Positions 1-6,520 are shown, numbered from the stretch's first letter. The stretch is DNA of 7,674 bases from an uncultured Candidatus Methylacidiphilales bacterium (GCA_937928665.1 CALFVM010000116.1:1-7674); one strand, 5' to 3'. The notes: generated by a model not told the origin, from the sequence alone. A program made the numbers and translations.

Positions 1-1293
1 GAGATAATCGGCGCGGCGGAGGCGGTCTTTGCGCCAGGACCGCGCCCAGGTGGAGCGGCGGAGGCGGGCCATGCCGTTTTCAGCAATGACGATAGGCCTG
101 CCGGGAAAATCTTCCTCGTAGATGCGGACGAAGAAGGAGAGACCTTGGGGGAGGGCAGGCCAGTCCCAGGTTTTGGAGGTGATGCTGTGGAGGAGGCGGG
201 CGCGAAGGGAGAGGGTGGGTTGAAAGAGTTCGTCCCAGCGGGGCAGGCGGAACATGTTACCAACGAAAGGGTCGTAGTAGTCGAAGGCGATGAAGTCCAG
301 GGGAAGCCCGGCGTTTTCGTTGTAAATGGCGTCGGCCAACTGTTCGAGCCGGCCGGTTTCCAGAGCGCGATGTCCGAAGGAAAGTAGCGTATGTTTGATC
401 AAAGCTCCCATCCAGTAGGGGAGTGTTTTGGAGAGGGGGAGGTGTGCGGCGTTAAAGCGTTCATCGAAGCGGTGGGCACGCCCGACAAGCCACCAGGCGA
501 GATCCCCGCGGTGGACGCCCAGGCCAGGGGCGGCGACGAGGTCGGTCATGAGCTTATCCATCCAGTAAAGGTCGGAGGCGTAGTTGTTGAAGGAGACCAA
601 GGGGGCTGGCCAGCCTTCGTGGGTGTAGAGCTGATGGATGGCCTGATAGGTGCGGAGGTGGGCCAGGAGGAGGCCGCTGGTGGCCTGGATGACCTGGGCG
701 ATGCCACGCCTGGGGCCGGAAGGAAAGGTGCCGCTGAGGTAGGCGTTCAGGCAGAGCATATTGGGCTCGTTGATGGTGAGGAACCAGCGGAGGGAAGGTT
801 CCCCGCGGGCGGCAAGGGCGCGGTTGAGGGCGGTGACGGCAGCGAGGGCGAAGCGGGTAAAACGTTCGGGAGCATCCGGAGCAAGCCAGAAGTCAGGCCC
901 GAGCCAGGCGGGATGGGTGAAGTGGTGGAGGGTGAGGAAGGGTTCGAGGCGGCGTTGGCGGGCGGCCAGGAGAATCTCCGTGTAATGACTGAGGGCGCCG
1001 GGGTCGAGCAAGGGCTCGCCAAGAGGGGTGTGGCGGGGCTCGGGCTGGAGGCGGGTCCACTCGATGCCAAGGCGGAAGGAGTTGATTCCGAGGGAGGCGG
1101 CGCGGTCGAGGTCCGCCTGAAAGTGGTTCCAGAAATCGACGGAGCGACCGGTGGGTTCGGCTTTGCCGCTGGCTTCCCACTCGGCCCAGTTGTTGTGGGG
1201 TTGACCGGGGCCGTTGTAGCCACCCTCGTGCTGGTAACCGGAGGTGGAGACGCCCCAGAGGAAGGGGCCCGGGTTGGGCACGGGAGCAGCCAT
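1..1293 (-). CDS. Glycoside hydrolase family 1 (beta-glucosidase/beta-galactosidase type), 3' end beyond the left edge
   Basis: Reading leftward from the ATG at 1293, the frame stays open for 431 codons to the window edge. It matches GH1 retaining beta-glycosidases in order: an N-terminal FLWGVSTSGYQHEG block (about residues 11-24, with the sugar-binding Gln21), FRLGIEWTRLQP (73-84), LHHFTHPAW (122-130), TINEPN with acid/base Glu176, a DYY motif at 338-340, and VIAENG with nucleophile Glu405. Both catalytic glutamates are present, so the enzyme looks active. GH1 proteins usually have 430-490 residues, so only the last few dozen are missing. There is no signal peptide, so it is probably cytoplasmic. 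An AGGAG lies 10 nt before the ATG and overlaps the stop of the upstream glycosyltransferase gene, 13 bp away, which implies cotranscription. The substrate cannot be read from sequence; plant-polysaccharide-derived disaccharides or the neighbour's glycolipid are both possible. Confidence 0.93.
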   Translation of the reverse strand, partial: MAAPVPNPGPFLWGVSTSGYQHEGGYNGPGQPHNNWAEWEASGKAEPTGRSVDFWNHFQADLDRAASLGINSFRLGIEWTRLQPEPRHTPLGEPLLDPGALSHYTEILLAARQRRLEPFLTLHHFTHPAWLGPDFWLAPDAPERFTRFALAAVTALNRALAARGEPSLRWFLTINEPNMLCLNAYLSGTFPSGPRRGIAQVIQATSGLLLAHLRTYQAIHQLYTHEGWPAPLVSFNNYASDLYWMDKLMTDLVAAPGLGVHRGDLAWWLVGRAHRFDERFNAAHLPLSKTLPYWMGALIKHTLLSFGHRALETGRLEQLADAIYNENAGLPLDFIAFDYYDPFVGNMFRLPRWDELFQPTLSLRARLLHSITSKTWDWPALPQGLSFFVRIYEEDFPGRPIVIAENGMARLRRSTWARSWRKDRLRRADYL

Positions 1294-1298
1294 GAGAC

Positions 1299-1309
1299 GG
1301 GAGCTCCTA
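1299..1309 (-). promoter_or_regulatory. Shine-Dalgarno region of the GH1 gene overlapping the upstream stop codon
   Basis: On the minus strand the stop TAG of the glycosyltransferase gene runs directly into AGGAG, followed by 10 nt and the GH1 ATG at 1293. It supports the chosen GH1 start. It also suggests that ribosomes terminating on the upstream gene can reinitiate here. Confidence 0.6.
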
Positions 1310-2509
1310 GCGTTTGCGGGCGGCCTCGGCCATGGTTTCCCGGGCATCAGCTCCGACGGTAAAGGCGTCAAGATCGGAGGTGGCGAGGAGGGTATCCACA
1401 ATCCGGTCGGCGGCATCGGGCCGGGCGAGGGCGAGGGCGGCGCGGCTCATGGCACCGAGACGTTCGGGATCGCCGAGGAGTCGGTCAATTTTATAGGCCA
1501 TGGTGGTGACTTCGTTGCACTTGATAGCGACTCCTTTTTCCAACAAGTGATCACTGTTACGTTCTTCCTGGCCGGGAATCGGGGAAAAGACGACCATCGG
1601 GAGGCCTCGGGCAAGAGCCTCGGCCGTGGTGAGGCCGCCGGGCTTGCTGATGAGGAGGTCAGCAACACCCATCCAATCAGCCATTTGATCGGTGTAGCCG
1701 AGCACGGTGTAGCTGAGGTGGGGGGGGGCGGGGCGTTTCTGGAGCTGGCTGACGACCCGGGCGCGGGTTTCCTCGTTTCGTCCGCAGATGACGATGATTT
1801 GGGCGGGAGTCTGGAGGTGGTTGAGCACGCGGACGACGTGATCGGCAGGACCGACGCCAAGGGCACCGGCAGAGACCAGGAGGACAGGAAGGTCGGGCCG
1901 GAGACCGAAAGAGGCGCGAAGGGCGGCGCGGTCGCAGGGGCGGGCGAAGGCCGGATCCACGGGGATGCCGGAAACGGTGATCCGGTCGGCGGGCAGGCCG
2001 AGCATGGTGAGGTGCACTTTGGTTTCCTCTAGGGCAACAAAGTAGTGGTGAAAGGAGCGTGAGAGCCACATGGCGTGCATGTCGAAATCGGTCACGACGA
2101 TGGCCAGCCGGGTGCGGATATCCCCGGTGGCGTTGAGGTGGGAGATGATTTCCGAGGGGAGGAAGTGGGTGCAGATGGCGACGTCGGGCTCGAAGCGGCG
2201 GATCATTTTAATGAGGCGTCCGGTGTTAAGCCGGTCGAGCATGAAGCGCATCCGATCGGTTTTCCACGGTTCATCACTCGTTTCATACCACCAGCCAAGA
2301 AAGGTGGGGGCGTTCTCAACGAGCTGGATGTAAAGCTTGGAGTAGAAGTCGCGGAAGAGTTTGTTGGTGTAGGAAAGGGCGTCAACGTTCTGGACCTCGG
2401 CGATTTCCGGTCGGGCGCGGCAGGCTCCGGCGATGGCGTCGGCGGCACGGAGGTGTCCGGTGCCGGCACTGGCAGAGAGGATGAGAAACTTGCGGGGGGC
2501 GGTGGGCAT
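1307..2509 (-). CDS. MGDG-synthase/UgtP-like glycolipid glycosyltransferase (GT28 family)
   Basis: This 400-residue protein has the two-domain architecture of processive diacylglycerol glycosyltransferases. An N-terminal MGDG-synthase-type acceptor domain (about 8-180) opens with SASAGTGHLRAADAI. A C-terminal GT28 nucleotide-sugar domain (about 205-375) carries SKPGGLTTAEALARGLP (288-304) and PIPGQEERN (310-318), the donor-binding signature of this family. It is expected to move glucose or galactose from a UDP-sugar onto diacylglycerol at the inner face of the cytoplasmic membrane; donor and number of sugars added are not predictable here. Length is normal for the family. The ATG directly abuts the TAA of the thioredoxin gene, and no Shine-Dalgarno-like purine stretch precedes it, so translational coupling is likely. 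A run of nine C (coding strand) falls within codons of residues 258-266. MurG is the main alternative family, but the MGDG-type N-terminus argues against it. Confidence 0.9.
   Translation of the reverse strand: MPTAPRKFLILSASAGTGHLRAADAIAGACRARPEIAEVQNVDALSYTNKLFRDFYSKLYIQLVENAPTFLGWWYETSDEPWKTDRMRFMLDRLNTGRLIKMIRRFEPDVAICTHFLPSEIISHLNATGDIRTRLAIVVTDFDMHAMWLSRSFHHYFVALEETKVHLTMLGLPADRITVSGIPVDPAFARPCDRAALRASFGLRPDLPVLLVSAGALGVGPADHVVRVLNHLQTPAQIIVICGRNEETRARVVSQLQKRPAPPHLSYTVLGYTDQMADWMGVADLLISKPGGLTTAEALARGLPMVVFSPIPGQEERNSDHLLEKGVAIKCNEVTTMAYKIDRLLGDPERLGAMSRAALALARPDAADRIVDTLLATSDLDAFTVGADARETMAEAARKR
1720..1728. repeat. Nine-base G/C homopolymer inside the glycosyltransferase gene
   Basis: Nine consecutive G on the plus strand (C on the coding strand) lie in frame within the Arg-Pro-Ala-Pro-Pro stretch of the GT28 protein, between its two domains. 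Tracts of this length are prone to replication slippage; a one-base change would truncate the donor-sugar domain. Confidence 0.8.
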
Positions 2510-2947
2510 TTAGTTGGAGGCGTATTTGCGGAGGACGGCGGCGAACTGGTCGGGGGGACGTCCGCCGCTGAAGCTGTGGAGGTGTTTGCCGTTTTTATCG
2601 AGGAAGAAGAAGGCGGGGATACCGCGGACGCCGTAGTCACGGGCGAGGGCCTGGTTGGCGGACTGATCGACGTCGAGGATGACCCAGTTCCACTTCGGTC
2701 GCTCCGCCTGGACGGGGGCGGAGGGGAACACGTTGTTTTTCATCTGGCGGCAGGGTCCGCACCATTCGGCGGTGAACATGACCATGATCGGCTTTCCGTT
2801 TTCTTTGGCATCGGCCAGTGCCTGGCGATAAGCGGCGGGACCATCGGTGGCGGATGGGGCTGAGGGTGCTTGCTGCATGGCGTTGTAGCCGATCAGGGTG
2901 ACGGTTGCGAGAGCGATGAGAACGAGGAGGGGACCGATGATCTTCAT
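2510..2947 (-). CDS. Membrane-anchored thioredoxin-fold protein with WCGPC active site
   Basis: This 145-residue protein begins with a hydrophobic segment (about residues 4-21), an uncleaved anchor or signal sequence, followed by a short Ala/Pro/Ser linker. The thioredoxin fold (about 36-143) has the redox motif WCGPC (Cys63 and Cys66) and the cis-proline Pro111 in GIPAFFF. The pattern KPIMVMFTAEWCGPC resembles periplasmic DsbD-gamma/thioredoxin_7-type domains more than cytoplasmic thioredoxin. A role in reducing or exchanging disulfides outside the cytoplasmic membrane is therefore likely; its partner is unknown. Its ATG overlaps the tyrS stop as ATGA, with GGAG 10 nt upstream inside tyrS. 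Its TAA abuts the next ATG, which places it firmly within the operon. No lipobox cysteine is seen in the N-terminus. Confidence 0.88.
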   Translation of the reverse strand: MKIIGPLLVLIALATVTLIGYNAMQQAPSAPSATDGPAAYRQALADAKENGKPIMVMFTAEWCGPCRQMKNNVFPSAPVQAERPKWNWVILDVDQSANQALARDYGVRGIPAFFFLDKNGKHLHSFSGGRPPDQFAAVLRKYASN

Positions 2948-4125
2948 GGGAGTTTATCTCCGTTGGGTGGGGCGAGTCTGGCGAAAAACTTTTTGCCGCA
3001 CTGAAGGATGGTGCCCGGTTGAATGGTCAGTTGGGCTTTTTCATCAGCCACGCGGGTTTCTCCAAGGCGAACAGCACCCTGCGCGATCAGCCGCCGGGCT
3101 TCCGCGCCGGATTTAACCGCGCCGAGTTCCTGGAGGAGTTGGACGATCCAGATGGGGGATTGGCTGACGGTGCGTTCGGGCAGGTCAGCGGCGGCGAGGT
3201 CTTTTTTGGAGAACTTGGTTTCAAAGTCGGCGCGGGCGGCGGCGGCGGCTTCGGTGCTGTGAAACCGGGCGACGAGTGCGGCGGCAAGGTATTTTTTTTC
3301 CTCCATCGGGTGGGCGTTCGGGTCGACCGTGCGGCCGAGGAGCACGGGCATCCATCGGTCCATGAGGGAGTCGCTGATGCTCATGGCTTTGCCGAACATG
3401 GTGGCCGGGGGTTCGGTCACGCCGATGTAGTTGCCGAGGGATTTGGACATTTTTTCGACACCGTCGGTTCCCTCGAGGATGGGGAGGGTGAGGACGACCT
3501 GCGGGGATTGGCCTTCCTTCTCCTGAAGATCGCGTCCGGTCAGGAGATTAAAGAGCTGATCGGAACCGCCGATTTCGACATCAGCGCGGACCATGACGGA
3601 GTCCCACCCCTGCAGGATCGGGTATTGCAGCTCGTGCATCATGACGTCTTCGCCCGCAGCCAAGCGGTCTTTGAAGTCGCGACGTTGGAGCATTTGAGCG
3701 ACGGTCTTTTTGGCGAGAAGCCGGACCGTGTCCAGCAGGCTCATCTGGTCGAACCATGAGCCGTTCCAGACGACCTCGGTTTTCGTGCGGTCGAGGACGT
3801 GGAAGGCCTGGTCTTCGTAGGTCCGGGCGTTGTGGCGGATTTGCTCCATGGAAAGCATGGGGCGGGTGGAGTTTTTCCCCGTGGGATCCCCGATCCGGGC
3901 AGTGAAATCGCCGATGATGAGCACGGCAGTGTGGCCAAGATCCTGGAACTGGCGCAGTTTGAGAAGGGGAACGGTGTGGCCCAGATGGATGTCGGGGGAG
4001 GTCGGATCAACCCCGAATTTGACCCGGAGCGGCCTTCCTTCCTCCAGCTTCTTCAGGAGATCGGGTTTGGAATGAAGGGTTTCGGTGCCTTGGGCAAGCA
4101 GGGCAAGTTGATCGGCCGGACTCAT
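2944..4125 (-). CDS. tyrS: Tyrosyl-tRNA synthetase
   Basis: This 393-residue class I aminoacyl-tRNA synthetase charges tRNA-Tyr with tyrosine in the cytoplasm. The HIGH-like signature is HLGH (47-50) within PDIHLGHTVPLLKLRQFQ, and an intact KMSKS loop sits at 225-229. The segment DVEIGGSDQLFN (182-193) matches the tyrosine/ATP-binding region. A C-terminal S4 RNA-binding domain spans about 325-385. The HLGHTVPLLKLRQFQDLGH context and length of about 390 fit the TyrZ/TyrRS-2 branch of bacterial enzymes rather than the E. coli-like branch. It lies 48 bp after the pseudouridine synthase gene and overlaps the thioredoxin gene by 4 bp. Only a weak CAGG precedes the ATG. A run of eight A (coding strand) encodes part of EEKKY near residues 276-279. 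No T-box-like leader is visible in the 48-bp gap. Confidence 0.97.
   Translation of the reverse strand: MSPADQLALLAQGTETLHSKPDLLKKLEEGRPLRVKFGVDPTSPDIHLGHTVPLLKLRQFQDLGHTAVLIIGDFTARIGDPTGKNSTRPMLSMEQIRHNARTYEDQAFHVLDRTKTEVVWNGSWFDQMSLLDTVRLLAKKTVAQMLQRRDFKDRLAAGEDVMMHELQYPILQGWDSVMVRADVEIGGSDQLFNLLTGRDLQEKEGQSPQVVLTLPILEGTDGVEKMSKSLGNYIGVTEPPATMFGKAMSISDSLMDRWMPVLLGRTVDPNAHPMEEKKYLAAALVARFHSTEAAAAARADFETKFSKKDLAAADLPERTVSQSPIWIVQLLQELGAVKSGAEARRLIAQGAVRLGETRVADEKAQLTIQPGTILQCGKKFFARLAPPNGDKLP
3292..3299. repeat. Eight-base T/A homopolymer inside tyrS
   Basis: Eight T on the plus strand read as A on the coding strand and encode two lysines in EEKKY. A tracts of this length can cause transcriptional slippage. 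In an essential gene it is probably only a curiosity. Confidence 0.75.
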
Positions 4126-4173
4126 TCGGCCTGAGGGTAGCGCGGGGACGGTTGGCGAGGCAAGGGGGGAACG

Positions 4174-5127
4174 TTAACGTGCCGGGCTGGCGTTTTCCAA
4201 CCAGCAAGAAAAGTTGCGAAAGTCCGGGGGCTCGGGAGCTTCCAGGGTGATGGGATGGCCGGTGACGGGATGGTGAAAGACCAGTCGGGCCGCGTGCAGG
4301 AGGTGACGGCTGATTCCCGCCTCCCGTTCCCAAGGACGGCGTCGTCCGTAGATGGAGTCGCCGACCACGGGATGTCCGGCGTGGGCGGCATGGACGCGGA
4401 TTTGATGGGTCCGACCGGTCAGGATTTCGATTTCGACCCGGCAAGCTAAGTCGGCCGCGGCGAGAACGTGGAAGCGGGATTCGGCGGGTCGGCCTGAGGC
4501 AAGGACGGTCATTTTTTGACGATGGCGCGGATCCCGTCCGATGGGTCCAAGCCAGGTGCCGCAGGGTTGCCGAAGACGTCCGATGAGGTAAGCGAGATAC
4601 CATTTGCGAAGGGTCCGGCTTTTGAATTGGGCGGCAAGGCCCTCGAGAGCGGGGGCGGTTTTGGCGACAAGGAGAAGCCCGCTGGTGTCCTTGTCCAAGC
4701 GGTGAACGATGCCGGGCCGGGCAGTTCCGCCGATTCCCGTCAGGGTCGGGCCGCAATGGTGAAGGAGGGCGTGGACAAGCGTGCCGGAGTCGTGGCCAAC
4801 GGAAGGGTGAACCACCCGGCCCGGCTCTTTGTTCAAGGCGAGGAAGTGCTCGTCTTCGAAGATGATGTCCAGGGCAATGGCTTCTGGAGTCAGATTGGCG
4901 GGTTGGGGTGCCGGGACGCGCACCTCGATCCGGGTTCCAGGGGCAAGCCTAGCTTTGGGTTCGGGAACGCGGCCGTGGGCGAGGACGTTGCCCGCGCGGA
5001 GCAGAGCCTGGAGACGGGAGCGGGAGAGAGGGAGGGCGGCGGCTAAAACCGCGTCGAGACGTTGTCCCTGGTCGGCAGGTTGAATGACATAAACATGCGA
5101 CGTTTCTGTGAAGTTTGGCACATTCAT
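4174..5127 (-). CDS. rluD: RluD-family large-subunit rRNA pseudouridine synthase
   Basis: The protein has the RluA/RluD layout. An N-terminal S4 RNA-binding domain (RLDAVLAAALPLSRSRLQ through GTRIEV) is followed by the catalytic domain with HRLDKDTSG, whose Asp is the nucleophile, and by the conserved GRTHQIRVH motif near the C-terminus. It should isomerise specific uridines in 23S rRNA. RluD-type (helix 69) specificity is suggested by the S4 domain and overall similarity but is not proven. I chose the ATG at 5127 (317 residues). An in-frame ATG at 5169 would add 14 residues with atypical codons (TCT, TTT) and would overlap the first base of the divergent kinase start. Only a weak GGA precedes 5127. 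The gene leads the five-gene leftward operon, 48 bp before tyrS. Confidence 0.92.
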   Translation of the reverse strand: MNVPNFTETSHVYVIQPADQGQRLDAVLAAALPLSRSRLQALLRAGNVLAHGRVPEPKARLAPGTRIEVRVPAPQPANLTPEAIALDIIFEDEHFLALNKEPGRVVHPSVGHDSGTLVHALLHHCGPTLTGIGGTARPGIVHRLDKDTSGLLLVAKTAPALEGLAAQFKSRTLRKWYLAYLIGRLRQPCGTWLGPIGRDPRHRQKMTVLASGRPAESRFHVLAAADLACRVEIEILTGRTHQIRVHAAHAGHPVVGDSIYGRRRPWEREAGISRHLLHAARLVFHHPVTGHPITLEAPEPPDFRNFSCWLENASPAR

Positions 5128-5130
5128 CGG

Positions 5131-5159
5131 TTGCAAATCCGTCTGGGGGTTGATACGCT
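5131..5159 (+). promoter_or_regulatory. Candidate sigma-70-type promoter for the kinase gene
   Basis: TTGCAA (5131-5136, four of six matches to the -35 consensus) is followed by a 17-nt spacer and TACGCT (5154-5159). A TG one base upstream gives an extended -10 form. Transcription from it would begin about 5166, only a few bases before the TTG start codon at 5169, so the message would be almost leaderless. This fits the absence of a Shine-Dalgarno sequence there. The match is modest. Confidence 0.3.
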
Positions 5160-5168
5160 TAAAAGACA

Positions 5169-6254
5169 TTGAACGCGACTGCTGAAGAAATCATCCAGTG
5201 CCCCTCGTGCGGGGGCGAGATTGAAGTATCAACCATCGCTCCGGGAACAGAAATACTCTGCCCCCATTGCAACCACCAGTTTGCCGTCACCAAGATGTTT
5301 GGCGATTACCGGCTGGAAAAATTATTGGGGGAAGGGGGTATGGGATCGGTGTACAAGGCGGTTGATACGAAGCTTAATCGGCCGGTGGCGATCAAGGTTT
5401 TGAAAGCCGGACTTTCCCAGGACACCAAGTTCATCACCAATTTTTTGCGCGAGGTTGAGATTACGGCGGGGTTGAGTCATCCGAATATTGTCCAAGTCTA
5501 CGCCTTCGGCGAGCACAACGGGCAGTACTACCTGGTGATGGAGTACATCGGCCAGCATACTCTGGATGCGGAAATTCAGATGCGCAAACGGCTGCCGGAA
5601 GACCAGGTGATCTCCATCGCCATCGGGGTGGCTTCGGGTCTGCAATTTGCCCTGGAAAAAGGGGGATTGATCCACCGCGACATCAAGCCCGGCAATATCC
5701 TTCTGGCCAGTGGGGGCACCCCGAAGATTGTCGATTTTGGTCTGGCCCTGACGCCGGAAACGGCGGAAGAGAGCACCGGAGAAATCTGGGGGACGCCCTA
5801 TTATGTTTCGCCAGAGCGGTTGGAAGGGGAGCCAGAGGATTTTCGGAGTGACATGTATTCACTGGGGATGACCCTCTATCACGCGTTGGTTGGACGACCG
5901 GCGTTCGAGGCGAACACAGCCGAACTGGTGGCTATGATGCACGTCACGGAGAAGCCACTGCCGCTGCAGACCTATGTGCCGACCATTCAGGAGCCGACCA
6001 GTTACGCCATCACGAAATCGATGGCCCGGGATCGGGAGGGGCGGTTCAATTCCTACGCAGAGTTCATCGCCCAATTCGAAGACGCCAAGCGACGCCTTTC
6101 CCAGACCCGGACTCTGCCCATTCAATCGCGGGTGAAAGTGGCCGAACCGAAGGTGAACAACACGCAAACCCTGCTAATTGCTGGTGTGGTGATTGCCGTG
6201 GTGGTTCTGACGGTGGTTGGGATTATCGCTTACCGGATGATGGGTTCGCTGTAA
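5169..6254 (+). CDS. Tail-anchored Ser/Thr protein kinase with N-terminal zinc ribbon
   Basis: This is a 361-residue Hanks-type kinase. Residues 11-34 form a zinc ribbon with two CxxC pairs (Cys11/14 and Cys31/34). The kinase domain (about 47-305) has every catalytic element: glycine loop GEGGMGSV (54-61), Lys76 in VAIK, helix-C Glu95, HRDIKPGN with Asp171 and Asn176, Asp189 of DFG, and SPE (215-217). It is an RD kinase with Thr/Ser in the activation segment, so autophosphorylation is plausible. A polar linker leads to one membrane helix (about 335-355) that ends six residues before the C-terminus, so almost nothing lies outside the membrane. The TTG start is forced: an in-frame TAA is at 5160-5162, and the next ATG (codon 43) would delete the zinc ribbon. 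It is divergent from rluD. Substrates are unknown, and no cognate phosphatase is in view. Confidence 0.93.
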   Translation: MNATAEEIIQCPSCGGEIEVSTIAPGTEILCPHCNHQFAVTKMFGDYRLEKLLGEGGMGSVYKAVDTKLNRPVAIKVLKAGLSQDTKFITNFLREVEITAGLSHPNIVQVYAFGEHNGQYYLVMEYIGQHTLDAEIQMRKRLPEDQVISIAIGVASGLQFALEKGGLIHRDIKPGNILLASGGTPKIVDFGLALTPETAEESTGEIWGTPYYVSPERLEGEPEDFRSDMYSLGMTLYHALVGRPAFEANTAELVAMMHVTEKPLPLQTYVPTIQEPTSYAITKSMARDREGRFNSYAEFIAQFEDAKRRLSQTRTLPIQSRVKVAEPKVNNTQTLLIAGVVIAVVVLTVVGIIAYRMMGSL

Positions 6255-6277
6255 CCAGACCGGGGTTGGCCGTCTGG
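6255..6277 (+). terminator. Hairpin immediately after the kinase stop codon, weak terminator candidate
   Basis: CCAGAC (6255-6260) pairs with GTCTGG (6272-6277). With one bulged C, two more G-C pairs extend the stem. It starts on the base after the TAA. No T tract follows, so it may be a 3'-end stabilising or Rho-associated structure rather than a true intrinsic terminator. Confidence 0.35.
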
Positions 6278-6367
6278 CCTGCAGCTTAATCACGCCCGTC
6301 TATCTTCCCCTCCTTTCGAGGCGGTCTCGGTCTATGACGGAGCCCGAATCCGCCCTTGCTCTGTCAC

Positions 6368-6416
6368 CTCAGGCGGTGCTTCGGTCATGAAAAGTCGGCA
6401 CATGACCTACGCTGAG
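6368..6416. repeat. Compound inverted repeat (nested hairpin)
   Basis: A perfect 7-bp inverted repeat, GGTCATG (6383-6389) and CATGACC (6401-6407), encloses an 11-nt loop. It is flanked by a second pair, CTCAGGCG (6368-6375) and CGCTGAG (6410-6416), which pairs with one bulged base. Together they can form a two-tier stem of about 49 nt. It could be part of a structured RNA, a protein-binding site or a mobile-element end. No function can be assigned. Confidence 0.5.
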
Positions 6417-6494
6417 CAATCCGGGAAAACCTCGGACGCATCGCTTGGGCTGGGCTGGCTCATGGCGCATAATGGCTGCGCACCAACGGGACCG

Positions 6495-6520
6495 AAAAAG
6501 ACCCGGCACGGCCATGCCGG
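6495..6520 (-). terminator. Candidate intrinsic terminator for leftward transcription
   Basis: On the minus strand CCGGCA, a six-base loop and TGCCGG form a G/C-rich stem (6520-6503), followed by GTC and then five T (6499-6495). This is the usual form of a Rho-independent terminator. It lies about 360 bp beyond the stop codon of the CoA-transferase/GNAT gene, so it would end a long 3' untranslated region or a separate small RNA. Confidence 0.5.

Noticed and set aside
391..1362. A 323-codon plus-strand open frame
   Set aside because: It is antisense to the GH1 gene, whose catalytic motifs are unmistakable; the translation is low-complexity Gly/Glu/Val with no family resemblance and arises from the C-rich codons of the other strand.
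1244..2863. Two further 262-codon plus-strand open frames (1244-2032 and 2075-2863)
   Set aside because: They lie opposite the glycosyltransferase and thioredoxin genes, have the same Gly/Glu/Val-rich antisense character, and lack recognisable motifs.
3019..3759. A 246-codon plus-strand open frame opposite tyrS
   Set aside because: tyrS has intact HIGH-like and KMSKS motifs on the other strand; this frame is its shadow.
4126..4173. T-box or other leader upstream of tyrS
   Set aside because: The gap to rluD is only 48 bp, too short for a T-box, and no specifier or antiterminator structure is visible.
4171..4180. Perfect palindrome ACGTTAACGT across the rluD stop codon
   Set aside because: Several 10-base palindromes are expected by chance in a window this long, and the position in a stop codon gives no sign of an operator.
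4007..4756. A 249-codon minus-strand open frame overlapping rluD and tyrS in another frame
   Set aside because: It is Arg/Pro/Ser-rich frame-shifted translation of two clearly identified genes.
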